64,000 nucleotides of DNA from Datnioides undecimradiatus (lineage: Eukaryota; Chordata; Actinopteri; Lobotiformes; Datnioididae): contig WARS01000046.1 of assembly GCA_008933995.1 (NCBI GenBank), positions 4,946,026 to 5,010,025 of the forward strand, in the 5' to 3' direction. Shown piece by piece: positions 34,823 to 47,859 of the stretch (position 1 is its first letter; every line of letters starts with the position of its first letter). The notes beneath the pieces are model-generated. The model was not told the origin of the DNA. It made no database searches and was given only the letters and a program-made list of their open reading frames with translations. Position numbers and translations under genes: made by a program.

Positions 34823-37275
34823 AGCTCCCCGCAGGTACAGTACCCCGCCCCCTCTCCTCCCTCTCACCCCTCCCCTCTGATCAATGGAGCTGAAACAAGG
34901 AGGCCAGGAGGGGCCTCTGGTTCCCACATCAGACCCCACTGTAGCTATTCTCCCCTCTCCACCACACCCCCTCCGAAGACCTTTACTGTACCCCAAACCT
35001 GTTATCTAACACAACATGATCACAAGCTATACGATAACGGCTTCTTATCTAAAGAAAACATTACAGTAGCATGAATGCATGCACAGGCATGTGTGACCCG
35101 GGGCGAATCCAAACAGTGAGTCTGGATGTTCCCAGCAAACATTTTGATATGAAACAGATACTGATACAATAAAATGAAGCAGTGTCTTTAATTTGTGTCA
35201 ATAAGCATTGTATTTGCTTTTAGAAGATATATACAGTGGGATACCTTAGTATACCTTCCTCATTTAATGAGCTGTGTCGCCTTTATCTCATTCAGCGCTG
35301 AAACAATTAGTCAATTAATCCACTTCTCGGTGAACAGAAACTGCATTCCTAGCAGTTTTGATAATAGATCAATATAGAATCATAACTGCCAAACTGATTT
35401 CAGCTTCTCCAAAATAAGGATTTTTCTATTTTCTATGAATGTATATGAACAAGTTTAAATATCTGGACTGCTGCCCAGACAAAGTGAGCATGTTGAAGAA
35501 GTGGCCTTGGGCTCTGGAGACATGCAAGGAGCATTTTATTAAAATAATTAAAAATATTAATAAATGTAATTGATATACTAACCAATAAGAAAACTAGTCT
35601 GTGGTTGCAGCCCTGTTTTGTGAAGCTGTTCTCATAGAGTATGCATCATGATATACAATCATGCGTATGTATTTGTACATCAGATTCATCCATTGTTCAA
35701 CAATGTCAACAATCCAATATGCTGTTAAACTAATTATGGGCTATACTGATGTAACAGAGATGTGGTAAGTTTCTGTATCTGCTGAGTACGATCAGACAAT
35801 GTCCCCAACATGTCAACTGTACTTCTAAAACAATACTTGAATAACAGTGGGTTGGCTGTATGAGCACAAAGCATGTGCATTCCTATACATGGGATCTCTG
35901 ATTGAAGAATTGAAGATACTGTAGTAACCCCACTATGGACACTAACAACACACACCAGCAACGAGTAATTAAGCTGGCTTCTGAAAAGCACAATAATCCC
36001 TCCACCTCCAGCCATTAACAGAAAGAAAGAGTAGGAGAAGAAAAGCAGGAAAAGGAGACCCTTGCACTAAAGGAGAAGCCCTTTGAACTTTTGCAACAAG
36101 CCCTTTCCCCCTAAACAAAAACACAAAATCTTCCCCTTATCTCCTTTCTCTCTCTCCTGGTCTTTTTTCTCCCTCCTGCTCTCTTGTTTCTTTCCTCTGT
36201 AAAGTCAGTGGTCCGACTCTCTCAAAGGAGCCCAGAGCCCCCAGTCTGCTCCTATTGGTTCCTCCTTGCTCTCCCACACTGAGTGCCCATGGCTCCTGAA
36301 GTGATGCTCTTTGTGTGGGGTTCAGGGGTCGTGCCTATTAGCGTGAAGAAAGCCCTGCTGGGTCTTATCCCGACCCAGAGGAGGACGCAGGGCTCTTCAC
36401 CCCAACGTCGGCCCGGCCAACCCCCTTCCCTGGACGGGACACTTTCATCCTTTGTCAGGAGGTCAATGAGCGGACCCCTAGAGGGGAAGGAGGGCCCCCA
36501 CCAATAATGATATGCATAACAGTCATTGTATGACCCCCATGGGGGGGTCATGGTTGGTTGAGGTGGGTGGGACGATGGAGGGGAGGACTGGCTGCGTAAC
36601 TAAGGATGGTTATCTTATCCAGAAGTAACTGAGTTACAGAATGATGGTGATAAGGGCGAGAGAGCTCCACTGGGTCGTGATGGGTCCGATCTGTGATCAT
36701 ATTTGACATGAAAAATTTAGGACAACAGTTTATAACAGCAGCAGGTTTACATTTCACATTGTATTTCACAGACAAAGTCACATATCCCAGCAAAATATTA
36801 CTGTTCTGTATGTTTATCTTGAGCAGGCTTACCTCAACCCCCCCCACACACACTCACACTCATCTTAACCCCTAACCTCAACCCTAGTCTTCGCCTGAGA
36901 GATGGATTTGATTTGGTTCGCTTCACTCACCGCAAAAAAATGTCAGCTATTTGCCTTGATATGCAAATCAGCCATTACATAACAATCTCATCAATAGCAG
37001 AAAACACTCAAAACTGAGAATGAATATGTACCTCAAGTTGCTTTTTAAAGTGAATACAGGCTAAGTAACTATTGAAATCTTAATTAAAATGTTATTTTAA
37101 ATGACAAATATGTCAACATGAAAATTACACTGAATATCAACCAAATTAACCAAAGTAAAACAGTTTTTGTATCAGCCTGTGAGCAACTGGGTCCTCCTAC
37201 ATGGACACGCTGTTGGAATGATTTTTGGTATTTTAGACAGTTCAGTGTTTGACTCTTGATTAAATGGTTGAAACA
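34080..37275. other. intergenic region, no gene recognised
   Basis: Holds the CT/CA microsatellite, AT-rich sequence at 35.1-36.0 kb, and a complex GC-balanced stretch at 36280-36550. That stretch includes a TATGCATAA core and a near-perfect palindrome at 36531-36550. An octamer ATGCAAAT lies at 36961-36968. Short open frames in the 36.3 kb stretch overlap on both strands and look non-coding. Confidence 0.45.
34781..34822 (+). repeat. compound (CT)12(CA)9 microsatellite
   Basis: CT tract from 34781 runs directly into CA tract ending at 34822. Confidence 0.95.
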
Positions 37276-37280
37276 GGCTG

Positions 37281-37412
37281 TGATCTGCTTGAAACAGGCG
37301 ATGTCACATACCTGTGCACCAATCAGAAGTGGCACAAGAGATGGAATCAGATTCTAATAACAAGTGTTGGTTTCTTTGCTCATGTTGCCATGGAGACGAC
37401 AGCAATAAAGTC
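37281..37412 (+). repeat. module repeat, copy A
   Basis: Copy A of a diverged four-copy repeat. It carries GATGTCACAT (37300-37309), CCAATCAG (37319-37326), a GGAATCAGATT linker and GTTGCCATGGAGAC (37384-37397). The first two boxes are 19 bp apart and the next two are 65 bp apart. The last box is the best X-box-like match of the four. Confidence 0.65.
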
Positions 37413-37535
37413 CTTTCCCAACTTTTACTGTTGTTATTGACGTTTTAGTCAAGAATATTAATGTTTTATAGAAAACTGACTTGATCAGGATCAGGAGCGA
37501 TCAGGTCAGACATGAAAACCATGTTATCGGTTAAA

Positions 37536-37650
37536 GACACATTTGTGTTCGTTGATGTCACATTTCTATTCCCACCAATCAGAATCCAGCTAAATAAGAA
37601 CCAGAATCTGAAGACAGTTTTGAGGTTGCTGCATGTCGCCTGAGAGACAC
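37536..37650 (+). repeat. module repeat, copy B
   Basis: GATGTCACAT (37554-37563), CCAATCAG (37575-37582), CAGAATCTGAAGACAG linker, and GTCGCCTGAGAGAC (37635-37648). Spacings are 21 and 60 bp. The sequence after CCAAT (AGAATCCAGC) is closest to copy D. Confidence 0.65.
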
Positions 37651-37920
37651 CAAATTTAAGTCTTAGCTCTCTGAGTGCTGCTTAATTAGTCGTTACTATT
37701 CAGTGTTATGATGCAGGCATGCCCACAGTTAGCCACCAGACATTTCTAGTGAAAAAGAAGACTATGTCAGTTTAAAAATGCATTATAAATTAATGTTTAG
37801 GTTAATTGTTTTATGATTCTTTTATGAAGAAGAGAAGTCAGTCAGTTAAGGAAACCTTTGGCCTATAGCCAGCCATTAAGTTTCAGTTTTGGCCCTCCAA
37901 GGAAAAAAGCTTTGAAAAAA

Positions 37921-38160
37921 GACTGTGGTTATTTCCCATTAGAGATTTGTGTATGCATGTCTGTTCTGTGTGGAAGTGGGCGGCTCTCTGTTCAAAAAGG
38001 AATGATGTCATATAATTTTCTGCACCAATCACAAATGAGCATTATGAGCATTGGAATCCGATGACAGCCGTTATGTCTTATGTCACCATGGAGACCACTG
38101 TTAATGCAGTGTGAACATACACACTGTCCTGACGAAGCAGATTAACAGATAAACACCAGA
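37921..38160 (+). repeat. module repeat, copy C
   Basis: Preceded by TGTGGTTATTT shared with copy D. It has GATGTCATAT (38004-38013), CCAATCAC (38025-38032), GGAATCCGATGACAG and GTCACCATGGAGAC (38082-38095), with spacings of 21 and 57 bp. Similarity with D continues beyond the last box (GACGAAG against GATGAAG, then TTAACAGA against TTAACTGA). Confidence 0.65.
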
Positions 38161-38612
38161 TAATAATCTTTTGTTTTTTATTTATCTTAACTTTGACTGG
38201 TGCTTATTTAGTCATAAACTAAGATTTATACAATGGAGAAAAAATTAAAACTAGAAACCAAGTTTCTGGGGATTTTTAATCAAACCTATTTTCTGTCTTA
38301 GCTTTCTTACTTTAAATAACCTTTTGCTAAATTCAAAACACATTTGCTTATTTCATTCTCAAGAGAGATTCATATATTTTACTGTATCCAAAATCACTCC
38401 CTACTGTTATTTGTGTGTCAGAAACTTCACACTCACAGTTCAGCTCTATGCAGTGCCCTGTGATTCAAAATGACCAGGATTTATGAGTCTTCAATTTCCT
38501 GCTCTCTAGTTGTCTGTCTGTTTTACAGGAAATTGTGCTATTTATTTTCTTAATCAGCTACTATGAATGATGCGGTCTGCCATGAAAACACTGTTTTCTG
38601 CCAACGTCGGAA

Positions 38613-38830
38613 CAATTGTGGTTATTTTAAATGAGAGACTTCGCACTGACTTCAGCAGGACCTCTGTTTAAACAAGGCAATGTCACATTTCTCTGTGCTC
38701 CAATCAGAATACAGCACTGCAAGATTCAGAATCGGATGACAGTTGTAAAGTTGTTTGCTTTTGATGGAGACCGCTGTTGACCACATCTGAACACCCACAC
38801 GGCTCTGATGAAGATGAACTAATTAGTTAA
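38613..38830 (+). repeat. module repeat, copy D
   Basis: TGTGGTTATTT, CTGTTTAAACAAGGC, AATGTCACAT (38679-38688), CCAATCAG (38700-38707), CAGAATCGGATGACAG and a decayed TTTTGATGGAGACC (38757-38772). Spacings are 21 and about 58 bp. Copies C and D lie about 690 bp apart over their full alignable length. Confidence 0.65.
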
Positions 38831-38839
38831 CTGAATGTT

Positions 38840-41800
38840 GCTTATTGTATAAAGAATATGTGCCGTTTTCATTTTACAGCATTTATTTATTTTATTCCAC
38901 TGTCAGAATTTTGTGATGATTGTTCTGCACTTTTAAACAGCAGATAACAGATACGTGGTAGAAAGACTGAGGGACCCTGCAAACACTAAGTGCGTGGGAG
39001 GGGTCAAAACAGTGCAATACACACTGTGGAAGATAAGATACACTTACAGCACTAATATCAATATGTCTGTGTAGAATACAGTATATAGCAAATGAACAGA
39101 GGAAGGTAAGCCATCAGTGGTCAAGTTTACCACGAAGAGGGCGTTATAATGACTAAAACTAGATGCAGGAAATCAATTCTGAGCACTGAAACATCTGCAT
39201 TCCTCAGGCTGAAATATGTGCAGGGGCTGAAGTGCACAGTGTTCCTTATTGATTCAGGAATATGTCATCACATCTTGTTCAGAAGCTGTTTAGCGCCTAT
39301 CAAGACCCAGACCGTGCTAATCTATTATTAATGTCCTGAGCAGTCCTTTATGGTTGGTTCATTAAACATGAAAACTACAGCAGTGAGATGGTGCACCTCA
39401 GTGTAATCCACAGGGCACTTTATCTCTACACAATGAGTCAAAAAAAAGCATAATTGACACAGAGAGGAGTATGCCTGAGTACAAATGCTGAAAAGTCAAT
39501 TAAAAATCCACACTTTATACTGAAATGGTCCTAATTGTGTCATGACAACACAATGGTATCAGTCAAAAATGAAAGTGGCAGCGAAGGCGGTGAAATTAGA
39601 GGTAATTGAACAAAAGAACATGCAATTGTAATCCTCATAAATGTGTGACATAATTAGCCACGTCTGTGCTTAATTCAATAAATAACTAATTAAAATGTAA
39701 TTAGAAAATTTGATTTAAATTAAAGAAGAAGAAATTTAGAAACCATTTAAATACACTTCATACTTCTTCCCCTGAGGTTTCTGTAAGATCAGATCTCTAT
39801 TATATATCTATATTATTTTTTACAAAGACAGTCCATAACTTGCACTATTGTACCAGGATTAATTGGTCATCTGCAACAGTGCGGAGATAACAAAAGCAAG
39901 CATGTTTAAGAGTTTTCCCAAAACGCAGTTTTGATAACATTTTTGATTTTATTGTAGAAATTTGATGGAGGTCATAATGATGACATCGTCCTCCAGATAA
40001 ACTTTACAACACTTCACAGCTCCATCACAGACCTACTGTTCACTCAGCTTTTTCAACGAAATTAGATAAATTGGTAGCCTGAGTGCAGCAGGGGAAGCTC
40101 CATTAGTCTAAGACGAGTGAACTCTGCAGCAGACCGACAGAAGCTTCACACAGCCAGACCGCATCTCACCAGCTCATGTTTTTTTCTACCAGACTATTGA
40201 TTCAGCCTGGTCAGACGAACAACAGACTAATCACAAAAGTGGAAAGAGCCCTTTGATGATGTCGTGACTCACTGCCTCTGAAATTTCCTTTATGAAAATT
40301 AGACATTTTCAAATGTCTCATCCACAGTTTATTCAGAAATTATTGTCAGAGGACAGTGGAGAATTTGTGCTCAATATTGGAGCAGATAATAGATCTGACA
40401 CTTAGCTCAGCGACACTCCAAGAGCGTTGAGTTTGTCCAATCACAAACTGTAAATCTGCTTGAAATTACCTTCATCCCATCAAAGTAAATTCCCATATCA
40501 CAGAATAAAAAATATGTGCCCCCTGAATCCTGGATTCAAGAGCACATTATATCACATTCATTTCTCTACTAAACGATGAAAATTCATTCAAGACAGACAT
40601 TGACAGACTGATGACCAAAGAAGATATGAGGCCTGATTAAAAAGTTCTGAGACAGACACAGCGCGGCACAGAAATGTGTAGCAGGTGCACTGATAACTTT
40701 CAAGAGTTATCATTGCATGATATGTTTAACATTGGTGCACAACTGCAAGTTTACAATAGACGTCAAACCTCAAAGTCACCAAGATCAACGGGCCCCAAGT
40801 AAACCCAACCCTCATGTCGAGGATCATAGGCAGGGAAGAGAGTTGGATCTATGACCCAGAGATCAAACTGCACTCTCTGCAGTGGAAGGTTCCACAACAC
40901 TAAAGAAGGCACAACATCAGCAAGTGTGTAGTCCTCATTATCGTCGACATTCGTAGGGTTGTGCTTTGCGGATTTGTTACCTAGTCTCAGACTGAAAAGT
41001 CAGAGTTCTGCCTCGCCACCCTGAGGCATCTGATGGACAACCTGAACTGTTGCACAGGTGCTCAATCATACCCAAACACGTTGTTGTGGCCATACCAACA
41101 CAACCCTCACTCCTTACTAGTCCTCCTTGCTGGATTTGACTTCCTGCAGCTTCTCCCTCTTCTCTAAAATGAAACTCTTTGATCAAAGCTCGTACTTGCC
41201 TGGGCTGCAGCCTGTTCATTAAAGATTCAGTTTCAAAGCTTGAATATCGTAAACACAAATAATAACTTACACATGCAAATGATTTTGTTTGTCTTCCTCT
41301 CTGCCAATGCAGTTACATGTGTATATTTCTATATATGCTTTCAAAAGCACACATACGTGCACTTGCCCTGTAAACACATTGAACTGTTAATACACGGTCT
41401 GTCATACCCAGTGTAGCCGTTATCTTTTACTTCCCGCCAAACACACTCTTGGCCGTGTGACTGTGTTAATTAGGTGAGCAGCACACAGAGACAGACAGGA
41501 GGAGACAGAAAAATCAACGCACTCGACCCCGACAGCCACTTGACAACACCTTCTGCCAGCCAAGTGATTTTCTTACAAAGATTTTGGAACAAGCGTCACG
41601 GCGACCACACTGTCCCCTCTGTCTGTCCTCTTGCTGCGTGTCACCAGCTTAAGACAGATCCAACACCAGAATATTTGTGTGTATGTGTGTGTGTGTGAGG
41701 ATGAAGAGTATTAGCCAGTTCCCTGCTGCTAGAGCTGCGAGTGTGAGCTGCCAGAGGAGAGGGGGTAATTATGGGACCTGTTGTGTTGAAGGGAAGCCAG

Positions 41801-42470
41801 GCCACCAAGGAGGGATTAGGACCGTCAATCTCCTCTCCTCTGCTCCTTCCATCGCGTCAGTCCTCCCTGTACCCCCTTATCTTCATTAAACTACTAAATT
41901 GATTCAATTAGATTTGAAATTAATCATTTCAACACTGATACCAAGTTAAATCCTTGATTAAGTTATTCAGTGCCAAACAGTTCCAGCTTCTAAAATATGG
42001 CATTTTTCTACTTTTGCAATTTTATAACACTATAAAGTGATTATTCCAGGGTTTGAAAAGCCCCAGTCTATCTGCTGAACAGGGTCCAAAAACTCAATTT
42101 TATTAAACGAACATTAAAGCTAGAATCTTTAGAAAAAGTTTTTTGTGAACTTGAAAACAAAAATACTAGTTAAACGCACTTTTAGGTACTTTTAAACATT
42201 TATCTTCTCTGAGGTCTCTGATGTAAAACAACCCCACATCATAATAATGCAGAAAATTCCACACAAAAGCCAAATGATCTTAATAGTTGCCAAACTCTCC
42301 TCTTCTATTTGTCTTTGCTCTCTCGTCTTTCTCTTCCTGTCTTTACAGACATCTAAACGTTCCCCAGAGGCATGTAGAGACCCTAACACCGACCTTTAGT
42401 CCCCATGTTAAAAGCCTGTCTGCGCACATACATTCAAGCATGTGCACCCGCACATACACACATACAATTG
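38840..42470. other. intergenic region, no gene recognised
   Basis: AT-rich DNA. The segment 39590-39730 is unusually dense in TAATTA/AATTAG homeodomain cores (GGTAATTGAA, CATAATTAGCC, AACTAATTAAAATG, TAATTAGAAAA). The remainder has no repeats I can classify. A short TG tract lies at about 41680-41697. No open frame shows a recognisable domain. Confidence 0.45.
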
Positions 42471-42479
42471 TGCTGTGAA

Positions 42480-42700
42480 AGGAGAGCCCTTTGACAGCTC
42501 CATTATAAACCCCACACTGGCCAATTATCTGTTTTAGGGTGATTGTCTGGCCTCCTCTGCCCCCGGACCGCCTTTGATCCCCCTCATCCCTCCTTGTGTC
42601 ACTCTAGATCTGTGCGCAGGTATAACATTTCCACCTGGGAGCCTGAACGCCTCTTTTCAAAGTTCCACTTGAATCATTTTTGCTGCATTTGAAGATGCAG
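42480..42700. promoter_or_regulatory. candidate regulatory element with TCF/LEF- and homeodomain-like cores
   Basis: Repeat-free sequence with CCAATTATCTG, GGGTGATTGTCTGG, CGCCTTTGATCCC (TCF/LEF-like) and GAATCATTTTTGC. The clean composition contrasts with the low-complexity sequence that follows (42740-43000). Confidence 0.2.
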
Positions 42701-43351
42701 GGGGAAAAAGAAAAGCGCTTCCTCTTTCTCTTTAGCTCCTGATGAATCACGGATCATTTCTTGTCTCATCATCATCTCCTCTCTTTCTCTTTATCTCCCC
42801 GACCCGCCGCCTGTGACACTGGAAATTCTGGGTATCTGAATAACGCTGATTGCGAGTGGCAGGTGGCAATTAAATAGGAGCGCGGGGGGGAGGAATAAAG
42901 TACATGTAAGGGGGGAAAGGGCAGAAAGTCAAAGGAAAGAGAGAGAGCGAGAAAGAGGTAGAGGAAAAGACCGGGGAGAAGAAAAGATAATAGAGTGGGA
43001 GAGAGCATGACAGAGGTCTCTGCTGGTGGTTTGTTTGATCAGGGAAGAGCAGCAGTTATCTGGGTGAGCCCCGTCTCTCTGTGCAGCTCAGTCATCAGTG
43101 CTGATTCATCCAAATGGATACCAGAACACCTCAGTAGCTCATAGTACAGTAACCGCCTTATATCCCTCGACAGAGGCCTAATACAAACCAGACCCACATA
43201 ATCACTCACACACTGCACCTCGCTGCACGTACAATCAATCTGTCGGCTCGGCCGTAATTTCTCAAACTATTGTGATTAGCCCATCATAAAAGCAACCGAA
43301 TAGCACAGACTGCCAGACATTACTGAGCAGCTTCAACTTATGTTGTAATCC

Positions 43352-43353
<2 letters not shown>

Positions 43354-43385
<32 letters not shown>
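43354..43385 (+). repeat. (GT)16 microsatellite
   Basis: Pure 32-nt GT tract; a short CT tract follows at about 43443-43458. Confidence 0.95.
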
Positions 43386-43386
<1 letters not shown>

Positions 43387-43644
43387 TGTCCTATAGCATC
43401 AAAGGGAGGCAGCGGAGACACCAAAGCAGTGCGGGAGACTTTTTCTCTCTCTCTCTCTGCTCGTGTATCTGTGTGTGTGTGTCCCTGAAAATGTGTGCTG
43501 ATCATCAAAGGGCAGCGGTGAAGACACCAGAGCGGCAGGGATCGGAGCATCCCCACAGCGGTGTAGCGACACACAAAACAACACACACCAAAAAAACCCC
43601 TCTTCTGAGACAGTGAGAGAATATCATGCCTCTTCCTTCTGCCC

Positions 43645-43658
43645 GTCGCCCGGGCAAC
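43645..43658. promoter_or_regulatory. RFX X-box consensus match
   Basis: GTCGCCCGGGCAAC fits GTNRCC-N2-RGYAAC with no mismatch and is nearly palindromic. RFX factors bind such sites in ciliary and other gene promoters. No transcription start is recognisable beside it, so activity is uncertain. Confidence 0.4.
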
Positions 43659-46257
43659 CCTGGCACAGAGCGGTACCCCGTCCCCACCGCGCGCCCGCCT
43701 CTCCCTTCTCCTTCACCCAGCCCACCCCCCTTCACACCCGTAGGATCCTTTAGACTCTGTCCAGCGGCACGTCAAGTTCATCCCCCCACACGCTGCTTCC
43801 CAGCAGGCTCTTGACTCGGACTGGCGCTCCCCGGAGGCTAAAGGGGGTATCCGCGCCACAGATCCACCCCGAAGTGGGGTTTGCCTGTGTGGGGTACATC
43901 TCAATCAGCAGGGGCACGGTTCAGAGAGGCCCTTCTTTCCATTCCTTCACCACCTCGCCACTGGCATGGAAGCCATGGAAGTATGAAACAGGGGGTGTCT
44001 CCCCCGCTCCACCTTCCACCCTCCAACCCCCCCTCTCTGAGACGTCTTTTCATTTTCAGTTGCTCCCACTGTCCCAATGTGAATGCAGTGAATCGCACTC
44101 TGCTCTCTGAGTTTCTCTCTGAAAATGAGGAGAGAGGAAACAATGCCAGGCTGAATAAACACTTTGATAACTAGACAGAGGGTGAGGAGGACAGACGGCG
44201 GAGGGAACGGCACGGCTTAACAGGGACACTGATGGCTTTATACAACTGATGGAAGAAAGTGTTCCTTCTCTCACACATTTCTCTCGATGTCTCTCACCCC
44301 TCCTGGCTGCTTCTACCCTGCTGTCGAGGACACAAACAGGAGAAGTTAAACCAGAGAGAAACTCAAGCCTTAGAAGAGGCGAGTCGGGAGACTGGAGGAT
44401 GAGACGAGACATGGCGGGACATTATCACAGCAGGGGGCAGGGAGGAGAGTAAAGAGGGTGATGCTCGGTAGTGTCCTGCCTCTGCCCATCTCCTCTCATT
44501 ACTATTTCATCCCTCCCTCTGTCTGCACCTCTCATCCTCACTTCCCTCCTTGTTTTCTTTGCTGTGCCACTTTCTGTCACATCTGCTCAGGGCCAAGTCA
44601 AGCATGGGCCGAGACACAAAGAAAACAAAACTACGGCCGTGTTTCAAACTTTTTTAATAATTTGTCAGTGACTGAGAAAACTGGTACCACAGTCTGTCCT
44701 CAAATGAACTGTCAGATTAATAACTATATTTACTCATCGCATAACTCCAGATATAAATAAAGATTAAAATGATTTTAGACTTTTTAACTGGGAAAAATGT
44801 TTGTTTAAACAGTATTTATCATTTGAGAGCTTTGGGTACTTCTGTTAAATGAACATATAGGCTTTGTAGGAACACAAATTTTTTTTATATCACTAAACTA
44901 TTAATAGCAGCAACAAAAATAAAGTGAGAAGTGGATTTATCCATTAAGAAACCTTCTTTTTTCCATTTTTATAAAAATATCAACACCTCTCTGGCATCAG
45001 TTTCTGTGATGTGAGAAATATTCTGCTTTTCTCTGTTTTAGATACTTGTTTTATTATTTTAAAAACAACACAAGGATTACTTACTTGTCAAATTACGCTT
45101 TGAAATAAACTTTAATTAAGGTTGAAATTAAAAATAAATCTCATCATAATACAACAGAAGATGGATTATTAGAATAAGATTCAACAAACCTGTGAGACCA
45201 TGTCTGTGTGGTGTGTTTATGAACGGAAAAAATGACAGAAAGACGTGAGTTTGATGATCTGAGAGCAGGATTTGGGGGTTCAAGAGTTTAGTTCTCTTGC
45301 ATGAGTAGACAGTTAGCATCCTCCTCGACTCCTTTTTTCTACTGTGCTCTCACCCACCCCGATACAACACACAAACACAGACATACATGTACCGCTCCAT
45401 CCATCCTCTGCCTCCCCAGGGTGCTGCAGACTGACCCAGTTTCCCCTCTTCAGCCCAAACAACTCAAGAGCAAAAAGGCTGATGTCTGACTTCCAGTCTA
45501 GAAACTCAGAAGGTGTGTCAGCAATAAAATGTCAGGGCTCAAAAACAGCATTTCTTTCTTTTTTTTTCTTTTTTTGCATCTCAAAACTTTAAAATATTCA
45601 AAACGCCAGGGGAGATGAAGAAAACAGAGTGGAAAATATGCAGAAGTATAAATATAACGTGACATTTTATACCCGTATTTATGCATTTGCTCTTCATGTA
45701 TAGACAAAGCCACCTTTTCAGCAGACATCTCTGTGATTAATTATATTTTCCTTTCCTCCTAACGTGTATGAAGCACTGCTTGTAAGCCTGGTTCTGTCCT
45801 CTGGTCACCCTTGGGTGAGGAGTGTCATTACCGGCGTTGTCACAGCTGAACCACTCGGCAGCACCACAGACTGAGCGCCGCCTGGTCGAAGCAGACATGT
45901 CAGCAGATTTCCAGGGCCCAAGTGCCACTGTGTGTGCGTGTGTGTGTTCGTATGTGTGTGTCTGTGTGCGCCCTCGTCAGCCCCTGTGCTTTCTCTCTGC
46001 GATGCATGGAAAATGAAAAACGCTGCGTCGGGACATTCTGTGGTCCCCATGTCGTTGGTGAGTGACCAGTTTAACATGCATCGCTAGCGCTTTCCTCCAA
46101 CGCCAGTGTCTCTGCTCAGAGGTCATTAACGGCATAAACACATATCTCATTTAATTCTTTTTATCTCTGTTGCCCCTCGCCTCTTATCTGTACAACTGTA
46201 CTCGTCCTTATTTTGACGCTGCGTCCTTGAGCACAAATTCTGAATGTTAAAAACATT

Positions 46258-46385
46258 GATGAAGCAGCAGCGGCGGCAAAGAATCACCGCAGCAGTCAAA
46301 GCAGCTGTAGTAACACTGGTAGAAGTGGAGGCAACTAGAAGTGTGAGCACAATAACAGCAGTAGTAGTGATAAAAGCAGCGATTC
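46258..46385 (+). repeat. imperfect AGC/AGT trinucleotide region
   Basis: Interrupted AGCAGC, GCGGC, GTAGTAGT and GGAGG triplets over about 130 bp. This creates a low-complexity Ala/Thr/Val frame on the minus strand that I do not consider coding. Confidence 0.6.
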
Positions 46386-47859
46386 TAGCTACTGACTGAT
46401 AGCCAGACACTATTTAACATGTGCTTGTTGTTGTTTAATCAATGGTTCTGCAAGAGTTGACTTTTACATCTGCAGGAATGACTTTTCAAGTAAGGACGCA
46501 CATCGTCCTGCTCGATGTGCTGATACAGTAGGTCTGTCTCGCCAGTGAGGACTGACTGGCAGCATAGCATCAAACAGTTCTGTTGCTATGGTTACCTCCA
46601 ATAGGCAATGTCTGGCAAACAAATGACACTAGATTTCATTTGTGTTTTGGTTTGTTTACGAAAATCCCAGAAAAGACACATTTCCACATAAAATTTCTGA
46701 TTGTTTTTGTTATCAAAGCATCTCGTCTGACAGACAAGAGCCGCTCACGACGCTGATAAGATACAATAAAATAGGAAAACTGAGTCGTCACAGGCCTCAT
46801 GCAACTGTTGTTATATAATATGCCAATCACAAACTAATGAATCCAACTTCACACAGCGACTAAATTCCCCAGTCTCTATCTCGCTACGCAGCCGGTTAAC
46901 AGCCCCTTGGGCAATGTGTGTGTGTGCACGTGTTGTGCGTGTGTGTTGCGGCGCATTCTGTTCAGTTGTAGTCCTGGGCCTTGCCGGAGGAACGAGGCTT
47001 GGCGTTCGCAGTGACACTTCTCAGCCAAACACAGAGAATGTTCTGCCAGCTCTATCTAATATCTTTTCAAACACTTTGCATTCCTTCTTAACTTGCACAA
47101 CAACTTCTGCTCAAACCACTCTTTCTCCTCTCCGCCTCTTGCCCGTGCTGCTCTGCGAGTTGCTCACAAACACTCCATTGTTCCTTTAGGTTTTTTTACT
47201 TATGTATTAAAATTTTACAATGCACCTTGTTGCTGCCTGCGCATCCTCAGGGTAAAAGCAGCTACATGTGTTACAGTTCCAGGGTGTGCATGAAAATATG
47301 ATTTCTGCATGCAGTGGTTTCACGGTGTATTGCCAATTGTTATTTACAGCCGCGCTGCACCTCAGCAGAAAAAGCTCAATAATGTTTTAAATTAATTTAT
47401 ATGCAGCGTAAAAAATAACATTTTTAGACAACTGCTGCCCTGAAACCAGTGAGGTATGAAGTGATAAGTAAATGCAGAACAAATTATTTGTTCAGTGTAA
47501 ATAACAGCTTCTTGCAAAGTTCATGATCTGCTTGGAGTTACTTCTTTTTTTTTTTATTTTAAGGAAGAGGATGTGAAATTTTCTACAGTTTGAGGCAACG
47601 TGTGAGCAAAGTACAGGAAGTTCAACCCAGGTTTCCCCTGGAGGCTTGAAACCGTTAATCAGTCAACCCTTCCCACCTTAAAAAAAAAAGCTTTGGGCTC
47701 TGATCTGCCCCCATCATCATTCTGTCACCCGCCCCATCCAAGCGCAAACCCTCCACCCACCGACCCGTCCCACCTAGGAATACATACATACCAACCGCAC
47801 ATTTAGCCATCGCTGCTTTCCCACAGTTTCACTCTCTATAATCTTTTCACTCTCTGCCT

